Shown one piece after another: positions 39,083 to 48,157 of a DNA stretch of 64,000 nucleotides. Both the position numbers and the translations under genes were made by a program. The notes beneath the pieces were generated by a model, which saw only the letters and a list, made by a program, of their open reading frames with translations, had not been told where the DNA came from and searched no databases. The DNA lies in the NCBI GenBank assembly GCA_947259975.1, contig CAMYOD010000037.1, positions 73,522 to 137,521 on the forward strand, in the 5' to 3' direction. The stretch's first letter is position 1. The number at the start of each line of letters is the position of its first letter. The DNA comes from an uncultured Gammaproteobacteria bacterium. GTDB taxonomy: Bacteria; Pseudomonadota; Gammaproteobacteria; HyVt-429.

Positions 39083-39212
39083 GAATATCCCTTCGAGGGG
39101 GTGGGGGGGATAACTGCCTGGTGAGATAGGCGCAGGGATTATAATGATTAACGGTGCGCTGTCCACCGAGCCAATTCCGTAGCGATGGCTCGTTAGGTAG
39201 GCGCGTTGCCTG

Positions 39213-39328
39213 GGGCCCCCGCCAAGCGTCGTCCGGCCCCGCGCGATACAGGGGGACAGTAGAAGCGCAGGGCCGCGATTTGAGCGCTGCAGGGGGTTAG
39301 CGCGAGATTAAGCGAGGCGGGCGTCCCG
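39213..39328 (-). repeat. Intergenic hairpin repeat, copy D
   Basis: The minus strand reads as copy B with few changes (CGCTTAATCTCGCGCT...GCGCTC-AATCGCG-CCCTGCGCTT...GGCCGGACGACGCTTGGCGGGG), ends with an imperfect inverted pair GGGGCCCCCGCC/GGCGGGCGTCCC. It lies in the 309-bp gap 39083-39391 between the DASS permease and ypjD genes, in the same orientation as copy E on the other side of the permease pair. Confidence 0.7.
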
Positions 39329-39391
39329 GCGGCGCGCGACAAATAGGGCGAAACGTCCGCCGACCCATCGGGCGCGGCCCGCCCCGGCGTG

Positions 39392-40237
39392 TCAGCGGCG
39401 GAGCAGGACCTCGAACACGAACTTGCTGCCGAAGTAGCCGAGCACCAGCAATGCGAATCCGCCCAGGATCCAGTGAATGGCGCTGCGTCCACGCCAGCCG
39501 AATTTCCAATGTCCGACAATCAGGGCACCGAAGACCAGCCAGGCCAGTAACGAGAACACGATGTGGTGGGTGAAAACCAGGGGCTGATTGAATAGCACCT
39601 TGGAAAAGAGCGTACCGCTGATCAGCGTGATCGTCAGAAGTACAAATCCGGCGGCCATCATCTGAAACAGCAGGGTCTCCATGGTTTCCAGCGCTGGCAG
39701 GGCGCGAATGAGCCTGCCGGGCTGTTTCTGACGCAAACGGCGCTCCTGCCACAGCAGCAGCAGGGCCTGTACGACGGCCAGGCTGAGCAGGCCGTAGGCG
39801 AGAAAGGCGGCGATCAGATGCGCAGACAGGAACGGCGCCGCGGCCGACGCGATGACGTTGTTTCCCGGCCAAAGCCAGGCAATCAGAACCGTCGCGGCCG
39901 CGATCGGCAACACCAGCACGCCGAGATTTTCCACCGGTCGACCCAGGGATACGAACAGAAAGAAGACCACAATGACGCAGGCCAGCATGGATGCGGCATT
40001 GTTCAAGCTCAGGTTGAGACCCGGGTCCAGCCAAATAGTGGCGTAAAGAATCACCGCATGCAGTACCGCGGCGCCGGCCGCCAAGACGAGGATTACGTTC
40101 CGCGTACCGGCGGTGGCCTCGACACCGGTGCTGAACAGGCGGCGCAGAAGCAACGCGCCGGTGATTATGTAAAGGCCCGCCGTGATCAGGTTGATGAGTG
40201 GATGCACCACGCTGTAGATCCCTTGTTGTGTCAGCAC
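39392..40237 (-). CDS. ypjD: Cytochrome c assembly-like membrane protein (YpjD/CcsA family)
   Basis: A 281-residue protein with about eight hydrophobic segments and the CcsA/CcmC-like tryptophan region, histidines in ATIWLDPGLNLSLNN and PLVFTHHIVFSLLAW, and a final FSKVLFNQP loop. This is YpjD, neighbour of ffh in E. coli. It is divergent from ffh by 118 bp. The start appears to be GTG at 40237. A heme-handling role is inferred from the family. Confidence 0.85.
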   Translation of the reverse strand: MLTQQGIYSVVHPLINLITAGLYIITGALLLRRLFSTGVEATAGTRNVILVLAAGAAVLHAVILYATIWLDPGLNLSLNNAASMLACVIVVFFLFVSLGRPVENLGVLVLPIAAATVLIAWLWPGNNVIASAAAPFLSAHLIAAFLAYGLLSLAVVQALLLLWQERRLRQKQPGRLIRALPALETMETLLFQMMAAGFVLLTITLISGTLFSKVLFNQPLVFTHHIVFSLLAWLVFGALIVGHWKFGWRGRSAIHWILGGFALLVLGYFGSKFVFEVLLRR

Positions 40238-40355
40238 GATAATGGCATAGATCGCGATCGGGTTGGAAGGCCTGACACTTGAATCAGACTTCCTTTACTG
40301 GAAACATACGGCGATCGATATGAGAATGCAGATTCTCTGGACAATTATCTAAGAC

Positions 40356-41708
40356 ATGTTTGAACAACTACGTGATCGATTAGGCGATACGCTCACCCGC
40401 CTGCGTGGCCGTGGACGCCTGACGGAGGAAAACATTGCCGAAGGGCTGCGCGAGGTACGCATGGCGCTGCTCGAAGCGGATGTCGCGCTGCCGGTGGCGA
40501 AAAGCTTCATCGAGCACGTGCGCGAACGCGCTGTAGGCCAGGAAGTGCTCCACAGCCTGAATCCCGCGCAGGCCGTGATCAAGATCGTCAACGACGAGTT
40601 GATCGCGTTGATGGGCGAACACAATGACGCCCTGAATCTCGCCGCCCGCCCGCCCGTTGTGATCCTGATGGCCGGCCTGCAGGGGTCCGGTAAGACCACC
40701 AGTGTCGCCAAACTCGCGCGTTTCTTGCGCGAGCGCGAAAAGAAGCAGGTCCTGGTGGTCAGCGCGGATATCTACCGGCCAGCGGCCATTGAGCAGCTGG
40801 CGCGGCTCGCCCACGACATCGGGGTGGATTTTTTCCCCAGTACGGTCGAGCAAAAGCCCCTCGAAATCGCACAGGCGGCCATCGATGAGGCGCGACGTCG
40901 CGCGCTGGACGTGGTCATCATCGATACCGCCGGACGGCTGCACATCGACGATGAAATGATGGCCGAGATCAAAGCGCTGCATGGCGCCGTCGATCCGGTC
41001 GAAACCCTGTTTGTGGTGGACAGCATGACCGGTCAGGATGCGGTCAACACGGCGCAAGCGTTCAATGCGGCACTGCCGATTACCGGTGTCATTCTGACCA
41101 AAACTGACGGTGATGCACGGGGCGGCGCCGCCTTGTCGGTGCGCCATGTGACCGGCAAGCCGATCAAGTTTCTCGGCATCGGTGAAAAGACGGATGCCTT
41201 GGAGCCCTTTTTCCCGGACCGGGTGGCGTCGCGGATTCTCGGTATGGGAGATGTGGTCTCGCTGGTCGAAGAGGTCGAACGTGCGAGCGACAAGGAAAAG
41301 ACCGAGCGGTTAGCGGCGAAACTCAAGAAGGGCAAGGGCTTTGACCTGGAAGATTTTCGCGATCAGCTGGCACAGATCGAGCGCATGGGTGGGCTTTCCG
41401 GGCTCATGGACAAGTTGCCCGGCATGGGCGGTATGCCGGCGATGCAGGATCAGACGGCCGCGCGGGAGACAGGCAAGCTCATCGCCATCATCAACTCGAT
41501 GACACCCCGCGAGCGGCGTTACCCGGATATGATTCGGGCCTCGCGCAAGCGCCGCATCGCCGCCGGGTCGGGCACCCGCGTGCAGGACGTCAATCGATTG
41601 CTAAAGCAGTTCGCGCAGATGCAGAAAATGATGAAGCGCATGGGCAAGGGCGGCATGGCAAAAATGGCGCGCTCACTGCAAGGCAAGCTACCCGGTATGC
41701 CGTTCTAG
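40356..41708 (+). CDS. ffh: Signal recognition particle GTPase
   Basis: SRP54 homologue that targets membrane proteins to the translocon. The 450-residue protein has N, G and M domains: G1 is GLQGSGKTTSVAKLA, G3 is IDTAGRLHIDDEM, G4 is TKTDGDARGG, and a Met-rich C-terminus (MQKMMKRMGKGGMAKMA) provides the signal-peptide and RNA-binding M domain. A GAGAAT/ATTCTC hairpin lies just upstream. Ends 21 bp before the convergent c-di-GMP gene. Confidence 0.97.
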   Translation: MFEQLRDRLGDTLTRLRGRGRLTEENIAEGLREVRMALLEADVALPVAKSFIEHVRERAVGQEVLHSLNPAQAVIKIVNDELIALMGEHNDALNLAARPPVVILMAGLQGSGKTTSVAKLARFLREREKKQVLVVSADIYRPAAIEQLARLAHDIGVDFFPSTVEQKPLEIAQAAIDEARRRALDVVIIDTAGRLHIDDEMMAEIKALHGAVDPVETLFVVDSMTGQDAVNTAQAFNAALPITGVILTKTDGDARGGAALSVRHVTGKPIKFLGIGEKTDALEPFFPDRVASRILGMGDVVSLVEEVERASDKEKTERLAAKLKKGKGFDLEDFRDQLAQIERMGGLSGLMDKLPGMGGMPAMQDQTAARETGKLIAIINSMTPRERRYPDMIRASRKRRIAAGSGTRVQDVNRLLKQFAQMQKMMKRMGKGGMAKMARSLQGKLPGMPF

Positions 41709-41713
41709 CCGCC

Positions 41714-41730
41714 GCGAGCGATACGCTCGC
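41714..41730. terminator. Hairpin between convergent ffh and c-di-GMP genes
   Basis: GCGAGCG-ATA-CGCTCGC (7-bp stem) spans the gap and touches the stop of the c-di-GMP gene. Neither strand has a T-run next to it, so it is at best a weak bidirectional terminator. Confidence 0.3.
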
Positions 41731-44129
41731 TATGTGCCGCGGTTGGCGATGGACACCGGGTGCGCGTGTTTGAATTCAAACGGCGACTGGGTGAGCCAGT
41801 CGACGACCGTTTCTGCGTCGAGGGGTTTGGACAGGTAGTAGCCTTGCGCGACATTACAATCCAGCAGATTCAGTAAATTCCAGACATCCCGATCTTCCAC
41901 ACCCTCGGCCACTACGCTCAAACCCAGGTTATGCGCCAGATCGATGGTCGAGCGCACGATCACCGCATCATTCTCGTTGTCCTGCATGTTCATCACGAAT
42001 GACTTGTCGATCTTGAGTTCATCCACCGGAAGCTGGCGCAGGTTCACGAGGGACGAATAGCCGGTACCGAAGTCATCAATCGCCAGGCGCACACCCATCT
42101 CATCAAGCCGGGCCAGAGTCTCGCCGGCACGCTCCGGGTCGACCATAATTGCGCTTTCGGTTATTTCGAGCTGCAGCAAGGCCGGGGGAATTTGCCAGCT
42201 GTGCAGCAGGCGGGAGACGAGTCCGGCAAGTTTCGCGTCTTGCAGGTTATGGGCGGACAAGTTGACCGACATGATCAATTCAATCCCGTTCTGGTACCAG
42301 CTGGCCACCTGGTAAAGCGCCGCGTTGAGCACCCATTCGGTTAGCGGTTTGATCAGGCCGGTCTTTTCCGCCACCGGTATGAAGCGATCTGGAGACAGCA
42401 GGCCCAGATGCGGGTGCTGCCAGCGTGCCAACGCCTCGACCCCGATTACGCTTTCGTTAGCGATATCCACCATAGGCTGGTAGCGCAGCACCAGCTGTTC
42501 TTCCTTGATGCCGCGTCGCAATTCCGTTACCAGCGTCAGTTGATGCAGGCTGTGCGGGTCCTCCTCCACATTGTAGATCGCGGTCGTGAGGTTGCCCTGC
42601 TTGGCCATGTACATGGCCACATCCGAGCGCTGCAATAGAATCTGCGGTGTCTCACCATGTTCAGGATACAAAGCGATGCCGATGCTGACACCGACATCGA
42701 CGTCGTGCGTATCTAACAGGAACGGCGCGTCCAGGGCCTGGTCTATTTTCTGCGCGACGGCCATTACATGTGACATATCGGTGTGCGGTAACAGTATCGC
42801 GAATTCGTCGCCGCCGAGTCGGGCGACCGTATCCGATTCCCGCAAGAGCGCATGTAATCGTTCGGCGACCTGTTGCAGCAATAGATCACCCATGTGATGA
42901 CCGAGCGTGTCGTTGATGTCCTTGAACCGGTCTAGATCCATCATCATCACGGCAAGCTGCGTTTCGTCCCGGTGCGCACTCGCAATCGCATGATCGATAC
43001 GATCGTTAAACAGCACGCGATTGGGCAGAGAGGTAAGTGCGTCGTGCAGGGCCTGGTGTTCCAGGGCCGCGGCCTGCTCCCGTTGTCGCGTAATGTCGGT
43101 GAGAGATCCAGTGATCCGTACGACCTCGCCCTGATCGTCGTTTGACGCCGTGCCCTGGGATTCAACCCAGATATAGTCGCCTTGTTTCGTCCGCAGCCGG
43201 TACTCCAGAGTGTATTGGTCGACCTGGCCATCCATGTAACGTGCCCAGATTTCCAGCACACGGCCCAGATCGTCAGGATGCACCAGTGCCTGCCAGGACA
43301 GGAAGTTGTCGTCAAAATCACTTTCCTCATAGCCGAGCATTTCCCGGCAGCGCGGGGAGAAATAAATTTCGCCGGTCTTGATATTCCAGTCCCAAATGCC
43401 GTCGTGGGTTGCCTGTACCGCAAGCGAGAAGCGCTCACGACTTTCATTAACGAGCTGAACTTCCCGCTCGATGGCTGCCGCCATATTGTCAAAGGCCGTA
43501 CCCAGCTTGCCAACCTCGTCACCGCCGCGCAGGTTCGAACGTACGCTGAGATTACCGCCGGCCAGACGTTGTGCGGCAATCGTCAGCTGTCCGAGCCGCC
43601 GCGTCAGCAGATACCCCAGCAGGGTGCCAAGGATGGCGATCACCAGCATCCCGAGAACGGCGATGCTGATGCCCAGCTCGAGCGCCCGATCGCGCGCGGT
43701 GGCCAGGGTCGCGGTCGAGAATTGGATCGCCAGACTGCCCAGGGGCCCGGCGGGATTCTGGATTCGGCGCGTACGCCAGTAGCGTTCGCTGTCGCGGATC
43801 ATTTCCGGGGTCGCCAGCCCGACCAGGTCCGGAATGCTCGAAGCAACCACGCGACCGCGCGTGTCGGTGACCAGAATCTGCGTTATGCGCCGGTCTTCCT
43901 GGACCCGCTCGATGTAGGGCTGCAGGTCCGCGTACTCCTCGGTGATCAGTGCGACACGGGTTAGATCGCTCAACATATCGAGAACGACACTCTCCGTCTC
44001 CGCGAGTTGTTTGCGACTTGCGTCCATCGCCAGACCCAGGGTCTGCCATAACATGACTGCCATGACGGCGCCGGTGACCAGGAAGACGCTGATCGCGATG
44101 CGGTATCTAAGCGACAGCCGTGTTCTCAT
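41730..44129 (-). CDS. Membrane diguanylate cyclase/phosphodiesterase with PAS domain
   Basis: A 799-residue c-di-GMP enzyme: TM segment (about 9-31), periplasmic region, TM segment (153-175), HAMP, PAS/PAC (about 232-350), GGDEF domain with the intact motif GGDEF at 439-443 and an RxxD inhibitory site at 430-433, then EAL domain with EAL (565-567), IDDFGTGYSSL, KIDKSFV and the VVAEGVE glutamate. Both catalytic sites look functional, so the net activity cannot be told. It overlaps the binding-protein gene upstream by 4 bp (ATGA), so the pair is likely translated together. Confidence 0.93.
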   Translation of the reverse strand: MRTRLSLRYRIAISVFLVTGAVMAVMLWQTLGLAMDASRKQLAETESVVLDMLSDLTRVALITEEYADLQPYIERVQEDRRITQILVTDTRGRVVASSIPDLVGLATPEMIRDSERYWRTRRIQNPAGPLGSLAIQFSTATLATARDRALELGISIAVLGMLVIAILGTLLGYLLTRRLGQLTIAAQRLAGGNLSVRSNLRGGDEVGKLGTAFDNMAAAIEREVQLVNESRERFSLAVQATHDGIWDWNIKTGEIYFSPRCREMLGYEESDFDDNFLSWQALVHPDDLGRVLEIWARYMDGQVDQYTLEYRLRTKQGDYIWVESQGTASNDDQGEVVRITGSLTDITRQREQAAALEHQALHDALTSLPNRVLFNDRIDHAIASAHRDETQLAVMMMDLDRFKDINDTLGHHMGDLLLQQVAERLHALLRESDTVARLGGDEFAILLPHTDMSHVMAVAQKIDQALDAPFLLDTHDVDVGVSIGIALYPEHGETPQILLQRSDVAMYMAKQGNLTTAIYNVEEDPHSLHQLTLVTELRRGIKEEQLVLRYQPMVDIANESVIGVEALARWQHPHLGLLSPDRFIPVAEKTGLIKPLTEWVLNAALYQVASWYQNGIELIMSVNLSAHNLQDAKLAGLVSRLLHSWQIPPALLQLEITESAIMVDPERAGETLARLDEMGVRLAIDDFGTGYSSLVNLRQLPVDELKIDKSFVMNMQDNENDAVIVRSTIDLAHNLGLSVVAEGVEDRDVWNLLNLLDCNVAQGYYLSKPLDAETVVDWLTQSPFEFKHAHPVSIANRGT

Positions 44130-45052
44130 TTGGCCTTGGTCTCACGCAGGTAGCGGCGGACGATTTCGTATTCGCCGTCAATCGCCGGCACAAAGCGTTT
44201 GAACTTGCCACGCGCGAGCAAGTTGCGACCGTCTGCAGATTGCGGCCAATTCAAAATCGCCATTTTCAATCGATCCCGATCCGCGCCGGAAACCCGCCGG
44301 TGCACGACGAATAATGCATGCGGAATAGCGCCAGTTTCGTGGAGCCGCCGTAGCTGCGTTTTCATTTTCGCCGCGAAGAAGCGCACCGGATTCGCCGCAG
44401 TACCACAGGCGCTGGCGTGGCCGATCAGCACTTGCTGCAAACAGGCCTCGTGATTGCGTTGGTAATTAATTGTAATGTCCCGCTCCGGCAGAATGCCCGC
44501 ACCGATCAGGGCAAAAAGACTCAGACGGCTGACGGCCGCAGTCAGCGGCGGTAGCGCCACCGTCGTATGGCTCAGGTCCGCCAGCGACTGATAGGCACTG
44601 TCCGGATGCACCATGATCACCGCGCTGAGCGGTTCACCGCGGCGCGCGATCGGTAGATAGCCATATTCGTCGTGCGCGACGACGTAATCGAATGGCTGTA
44701 CCAACGCGATATCGTAGCGCCCCTCGAAAAGATCCGCGGTGAAACGCGCGAAGGTGGAGCGGGTCTGGAAACGGACCGGTCGATTGATGGCCGCGCCGAG
44801 ACTCGCCGCAATCGGCGCATAGATCTCTTCCATGCGGGGGATCGAATAGTGCGGAAAAACACCGAAGCGATAGGGGGCGCTGTCGTTCGCCGCAGCGTCC
44901 TCCGTCTGCGCCGCGCCGGCCATCGTCGGCACCGCCAGAGGTGCGGCGAGGAACAGGATAAGCACGCCGATTTCCACGCACCCGGCGCGCAACCAGACGC
45001 GGCGCACGCCTCGTCTATAGAAGCTTGTCGGCGCTACGTTGTCGTTATTCAT
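44126..45052 (-). CDS. PhnD-family phosphate/phosphonate-type substrate-binding protein
   Basis: A 308-residue protein with a long hydrophobic N-terminal segment (residues about 22-45) that is a signal peptide or anchor, followed by FGVFPHYSIPRMEEIYAPIAASLGAAINRPVRF, YDIALVQPFDYVVA, and the later DHACLQQ-like ACLQQVLIGHASACGT region, all typical of PhnD/SsuA-type binding proteins. No ABC permease or ATPase is nearby. The 4-bp overlap with a c-di-GMP enzyme suggests it is a periplasmic sensor input rather than a transporter part; ligand unknown. The start is ATG 45052; the open frame extending to 45883 covers a divergent gene. Confidence 0.85.
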   Translation of the reverse strand: MNNDNVAPTSFYRRGVRRVWLRAGCVEIGVLILFLAAPLAVPTMAGAAQTEDAAANDSAPYRFGVFPHYSIPRMEEIYAPIAASLGAAINRPVRFQTRSTFARFTADLFEGRYDIALVQPFDYVVAHDEYGYLPIARRGEPLSAVIMVHPDSAYQSLADLSHTTVALPPLTAAVSRLSLFALIGAGILPERDITINYQRNHEACLQQVLIGHASACGTAANPVRFFAAKMKTQLRRLHETGAIPHALFVVHRRVSGADRDRLKMAILNWPQSADGRNLLARGKFKRFVPAIDGEYEIVRRYLRETKAK

Positions 45053-45094
45053 GTATGGCCCATTGCGGATGTCGCAGACTGACGGGGAATCACA

Positions 45095-45121
45095 GCAGGG
45101 CGACTGGCCGGATCGCCCTGC
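45095..45121. other. Perfect 9-bp hairpin in a divergent intergenic region
   Basis: GCAGGGCGA (45095-45103) and TCGCCCTGC (45113-45121) form a perfect stem with a 9-base loop, in the 273-bp gap between the PhnD-like gene (minus) and the secreted unknown (plus). GGGGAATCACAGC beside it superficially recalls cobalamin riboswitches, but the rest does not fit. Confidence 0.35.
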
Positions 45122-45325
45122 AAAGCTGATTGGCGGCCACCGCCGCACCCCCACTGAATGCCGTGTTTCGAGCGTGTGTGCTCTACCGAAAGTATAGTCG
45201 GCTCCCGCACCGCCCGTGGCATTCGCCGACCGTGATGGCCCGGTGCCGCCAGCGCAGGTGCGCAGGAGAAAAAAACGTATTATAGTCAAGGCCTTGATGC
45301 GGAATACTGCGGGAGATGAGACGGC

Positions 45326-45928
45326 GTGCGGGTTGCGGTAATCCTGACTATTTTGCTCTGTATTTTGGTCGCTGAAGTGAGCGGCGCGGCCGCACCCGCC
45401 GATCAGGCGCCGGCCACGGCCGCGCGTCTGCGCCTGACCCAGGACGGCCTCAAGATCTCGGTGTCGACGCGCACTCCGGAGCAGGTCATTGCGTTCTATT
45501 CCGCGCGCGGGTTTGCCGAGTCGGCGGTGGCGGAGCTTGCCGCCGCATGCATGGTAACGGTCGGCATCCGCAATCAGCGCGATCAGGTGGTGTGGCTCGA
45601 ACCCGCCAGTTGGCGCTTGCTGGCCGCCGACGGCCGCACACTGCGGCGTCTCGACCGGGCCTACTGGAAGGCGCGCTGGGAGCAACTGGGCATACCGACG
45701 GCAAATCGCTCCACCTTCGGTTGGACCCAGCTGCCCGAGCAAAGAGATCTGCGGTTCGACGAACCGGTGGGCGGCAATCTGATGCTCGCGCGCCCCGGCC
45801 AGCCCTTTGACATCGAGGCGCGGTTCCTGCTCGGTGCCGCGCGCGATGAAGGCGAGATCGTCGTTCGCATCGCGGATCTGCAATGCCCGGACCGCGCTGT
45901 GCAGGCGGCAGGCGAGCCTGAATCATGA
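45326..45928 (+). CDS. Secreted protein of unknown function
   Basis: A 200-residue protein with a Sec signal (VAVILTILLCILVAEVSGAAA) and a mature part with no motif I recognise: a repeated acidic/aromatic pattern, WLEPASWRLLAADGRTLRRLD and one Cys near residue 75 and another near 190. The GTG start at 45326 follows GGGAGATGAG. It overlaps the TlpA-like gene by 4 bp (ATGA), so the two are probably partners. The region upstream has a TATTATAGT promoter-like box near 45279. Confidence 0.65.
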   Translation: MRVAVILTILLCILVAEVSGAAAPADQAPATAARLRLTQDGLKISVSTRTPEQVIAFYSARGFAESAVAELAAACMVTVGIRNQRDQVVWLEPASWRLLAADGRTLRRLDRAYWKARWEQLGIPTANRSTFGWTQLPEQRDLRFDEPVGGNLMLARPGQPFDIEARFLLGAARDEGEIVVRIADLQCPDRAVQAAGEPES

Positions 45929-46467
45929 GACGGGCCTGGCTGATCGTGATACTCCTGGCCGCGCTGACCGCATCGGCGGCCGTCGCTGTCGAGTTGCCCA
46001 AGGGCATGATGGCGCTAACGGCGCGGCCGGCGCCGCCGCTGCGGTTGGCGGATATGGACGGCCGCGTGACGGATTTGTCCACCCTGCGGGGGCGCTGGGT
46101 GCTGGTCCATTTCTGGGCCAGCTGGTGCGGCCCCTGCCGGCGCGAAATGCCCACTCTGGCCAGCATGTATGCCCGCACCGGCCTGACGACGGTGCTGGTG
46201 AACACCGCGGAGAGTGACGAGGAGGTGTTCGCCTTCATGAGTGTGGCGGCACCGAATATGGAGAGCCTGATGGACCGTGACGGGCTGGTGACCGAGGCCT
46301 GGCAGCCCCGCGGGCTGCCGGCGAGTTTCCTGGTGGATCCCGCGGGCCAGCTACGGTATCTGGCGCTGGGCGGGCGCGATTGGGAAAGTGCCGCCTATCT
46401 GGCGTTTCTCGCGGCGGTGAGTCGAGGCGGGGCGGCGCCGGCCGCGGCCGCAGAAAACCCCCGCTAG
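45925..46467 (+). CDS. TlpA-like thiol-disulfide oxidoreductase
   Basis: A 180-residue periplasmic thioredoxin-fold protein. Signal peptide (residues 1-23) is followed by LADMDGRVTDLSTLRGRWVLVHFWASWCGPCRREMPTL, active-site CGPC at 68-71, and a PASFLVD segment carrying the cis-Pro. Such proteins reduce or oxidise disulfides, often in cytochrome c maturation. The partner upstream, a secreted unknown, may be its substrate. Followed 119 bp later by rpsP. Confidence 0.88.
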   Translation: MRRAWLIVILLAALTASAAVAVELPKGMMALTARPAPPLRLADMDGRVTDLSTLRGRWVLVHFWASWCGPCRREMPTLASMYARTGLTTVLVNTAESDEEVFAFMSVAAPNMESLMDRDGLVTEAWQPRGLPASFLVDPAGQLRYLALGGRDWESAAYLAFLAAVSRGGAAPAAAAENPR

Positions 46468-46519
46468 ATCATTTACCTAGCTTTCTTTACGGCCTGAGAA
46501 CGTATACAATTCCGCGCCC

Positions 46520-46554
46520 TGTGGGGCGGTATCGACGTGGTTCCAGGCCCCACA
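46520..46554 (+). promoter_or_regulatory. Stem-loop in the rpsP leader
   Basis: TGTGGGGC (46520-46527) and GCCCCACA (46547-46554) form an 8-bp perfect stem, 32 bp upstream of the rpsP start and downstream of a TATACA-like box at about 46504. It may regulate the S16-L19 operon. Seen by eye; no family match is claimed. Confidence 0.4.
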
Positions 46555-46586
46555 AACCGAACAGCGAGCATAGGTAGCACAAGGTT

Positions 46587-46826
46587 ATGGTAACGATTCG
46601 ATTGGCGCGCGGTGGCGCCAAGAAACGAGCATTTTATTCGATCGTAGTGGCCGATCATCGGCGCGCCGCGAACGGCAAATTCATCGAGCGTGTCGGCTTT
46701 TACAATCCGCATGCCGCCGCGAACGAAGAAAGGCTTCGTGTCGATCGCGAGCGCGTTCAGTACTGGGTCGAGCGTGGCGGCAAACTGTCGGATCGTGTGG
46801 CCAGTCTGTTGAAAAAGGCGGCCTGA
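46587..46826 (+). CDS. rpsP: 30S ribosomal protein S16
   Basis: 79 residues, starting [21 protein letters not shown] and containing [10 protein letters not shown] and [11 protein letters not shown]-like motifs of S16. First gene of the conserved rpsP-rimM-trmD-rplS operon. Confidence 0.98.
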   Translation: MVTIRLARGGAKKRAFYSIVVADHRRAANGKFIERVGFYNPHAAANEERLRVDRERVQYWVERGGKLSDRVASLLKKAA

Positions 46827-46834
46827 CGACCCGG

Positions 46835-47344
46835 GTGCCGGACGCCGACAACGAATTTGTCACGCTTGGGCGTATCGTCGGCATCCACGGGGTTCGTGGT
46901 TGGGTAAAGGTGCATTCCGATACGCGGCCCCGCGAAGAGATTTTCGATTACCCGGTTTGGCGACTGAACCACGCAGGCGATCAATGCACGGTGCGCCTGG
47001 TCGAGGGACGCGCACAGGCCAAGGGTTTGGTTGCGTGCCTCGAGGGCTACACTGACCGCGATCAGGCCCAGACCCTGATTGGATCCGACATCGACGTCGC
47101 GGCGGACGAATTGCCGGACCTCGAACCGGGACAGTATTACTGGCGTGAGCTCGAGGGCTTGCGCGTGATCAACCGGGCCGATCAGGAGTTGGGTCAGGTC
47201 AGTACCCTGATGGAGACCGGCGCCAATGACGTGTTGGTCGTCGCGGGTGAACGTGAGCGGCTGATTCCGTATACCGAGACGGTCATCGAACAGGTCGATC
47301 TCGACGCCGGAGTGATCCGCGTCGACTGGGATGCAGATTTTTAG
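46835..47344 (+). CDS. rimM: 16S rRNA processing protein
   Basis: Assembly factor for the 30S subunit head, 169 residues. The N-terminal RimM domain shows VTLGRIVGIHGVRGWVKVHS, and the PRC-barrel domain has YYWRELEGLRVIN, followed by the ERLIPYTETVIEQVDLD region. The GTG start at 46835 is 8 bp after the rpsP stop. It binds S19 in E. coli. Confidence 0.95.
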   Translation: MPDADNEFVTLGRIVGIHGVRGWVKVHSDTRPREEIFDYPVWRLNHAGDQCTVRLVEGRAQAKGLVACLEGYTDRDQAQTLIGSDIDVAADELPDLEPGQYYWRELEGLRVINRADQELGQVSTLMETGANDVLVVAGERERLIPYTETVIEQVDLDAGVIRVDWDADF

Positions 47345-47398
47345 GCACCCGCGGGCATCGCCGGTCTCCGGGATGCATGCACTGGCCAGGCTACGGTA

Positions 47399-48157
47399 AT
47401 GCGGATCGAGGTGGTGACAATTTTTCCACCGATGTTCGACGCCGTTACCCACTACGGGATTACGGGTCGGGCAGTGGACAGCGGGCGCCTGGGGCTGCGC
47501 TTCTGGAACCCGCGCGACTACGCGAGCGACGAATACCGCCGCGTCGATGATCGCCCCTACGGCGGCGGCCCGGGCATGGTCATGATGGCCGAGCCCCTGG
47601 CAGCGGCGCTGGCGGCGGCGCGCAAGGTTGCACCCGAGGGCACCCGGGTAGGCGTGCTCTCACCGCAAGGGCGACGACTCGACCACGCCCTGGTGACCGA
47701 GCTGGCGCAGCGCGAGCACATGATTTTATTGGCGGGCCGTTACGAAGGGATTGATGAACGGCTCCTGGAGAGCGCGGTTGATGAGGAATGGTCGATCGGA
47801 GATTACGTCCTCTCCGGCGGCGAACTCGCGGCCATGGTGATGATCGACGCGATGACACGTCAGCTGCCCGGGGCGCTCGGCAACGAGCAATCGGCGGCGC
47901 AGGATTCCTTTGTAGATGGGTTGCTGGATTGCGGACATTTTACGCGCCCCGTGGAATTCGCCGGACGCCGCGTGCCCGAGGTTTTGTTATCGGGGGATCA
48001 CGAAAAGATTCGTCGCTGGCGCCTCAAGGAATCGTTGGGTCGAACATGGTTACGACGTCCGGATTTGCTTGCGGACGCGAAGCTGAGCGAAGAACAGACG
48101 TCTCTGCTGGAGGAATTCCGGCGTGAGTACGTGGAGCATCAGGAGAAACAGACATGA
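47399..48157 (+). CDS. trmD: tRNA (guanine-N1-)-methyltransferase
   Basis: Methylates G37 of tRNAs, preventing frameshifts. The 252-residue SPOUT protein contains the trefoil-knot SAM site ([15 protein letters not shown] and [20 protein letters not shown]) and [12 protein letters not shown]. It overlaps rplS by 4 bp (ATGA). Confidence 0.97.
   Translation: MRIEVVTIFPPMFDAVTHYGITGRAVDSGRLGLRFWNPRDYASDEYRRVDDRPYGGGPGMVMMAEPLAAALAAARKVAPEGTRVGVLSPQGRRLDHALVTELAQREHMILLAGRYEGIDERLLESAVDEEWSIGDYVLSGGELAAMVMIDAMTRQLPGALGNEQSAAQDSFVDGLLDCGHFTRPVEFAGRRVPEVLLSGDHEKIRRWRLKESLGRTWLRRPDLLADAKLSEEQTSLLEEFRREYVEHQEKQT

Noticed and set aside
45061-45200. Possible cobalamin riboswitch
   Set aside because: GGGGAATCACAGC and a CCACTGAATGCC stretch recall parts of it, but the B12 box (AGYCMGGAGACCTGCC-like) is absent and the downstream genes have no B12 link.
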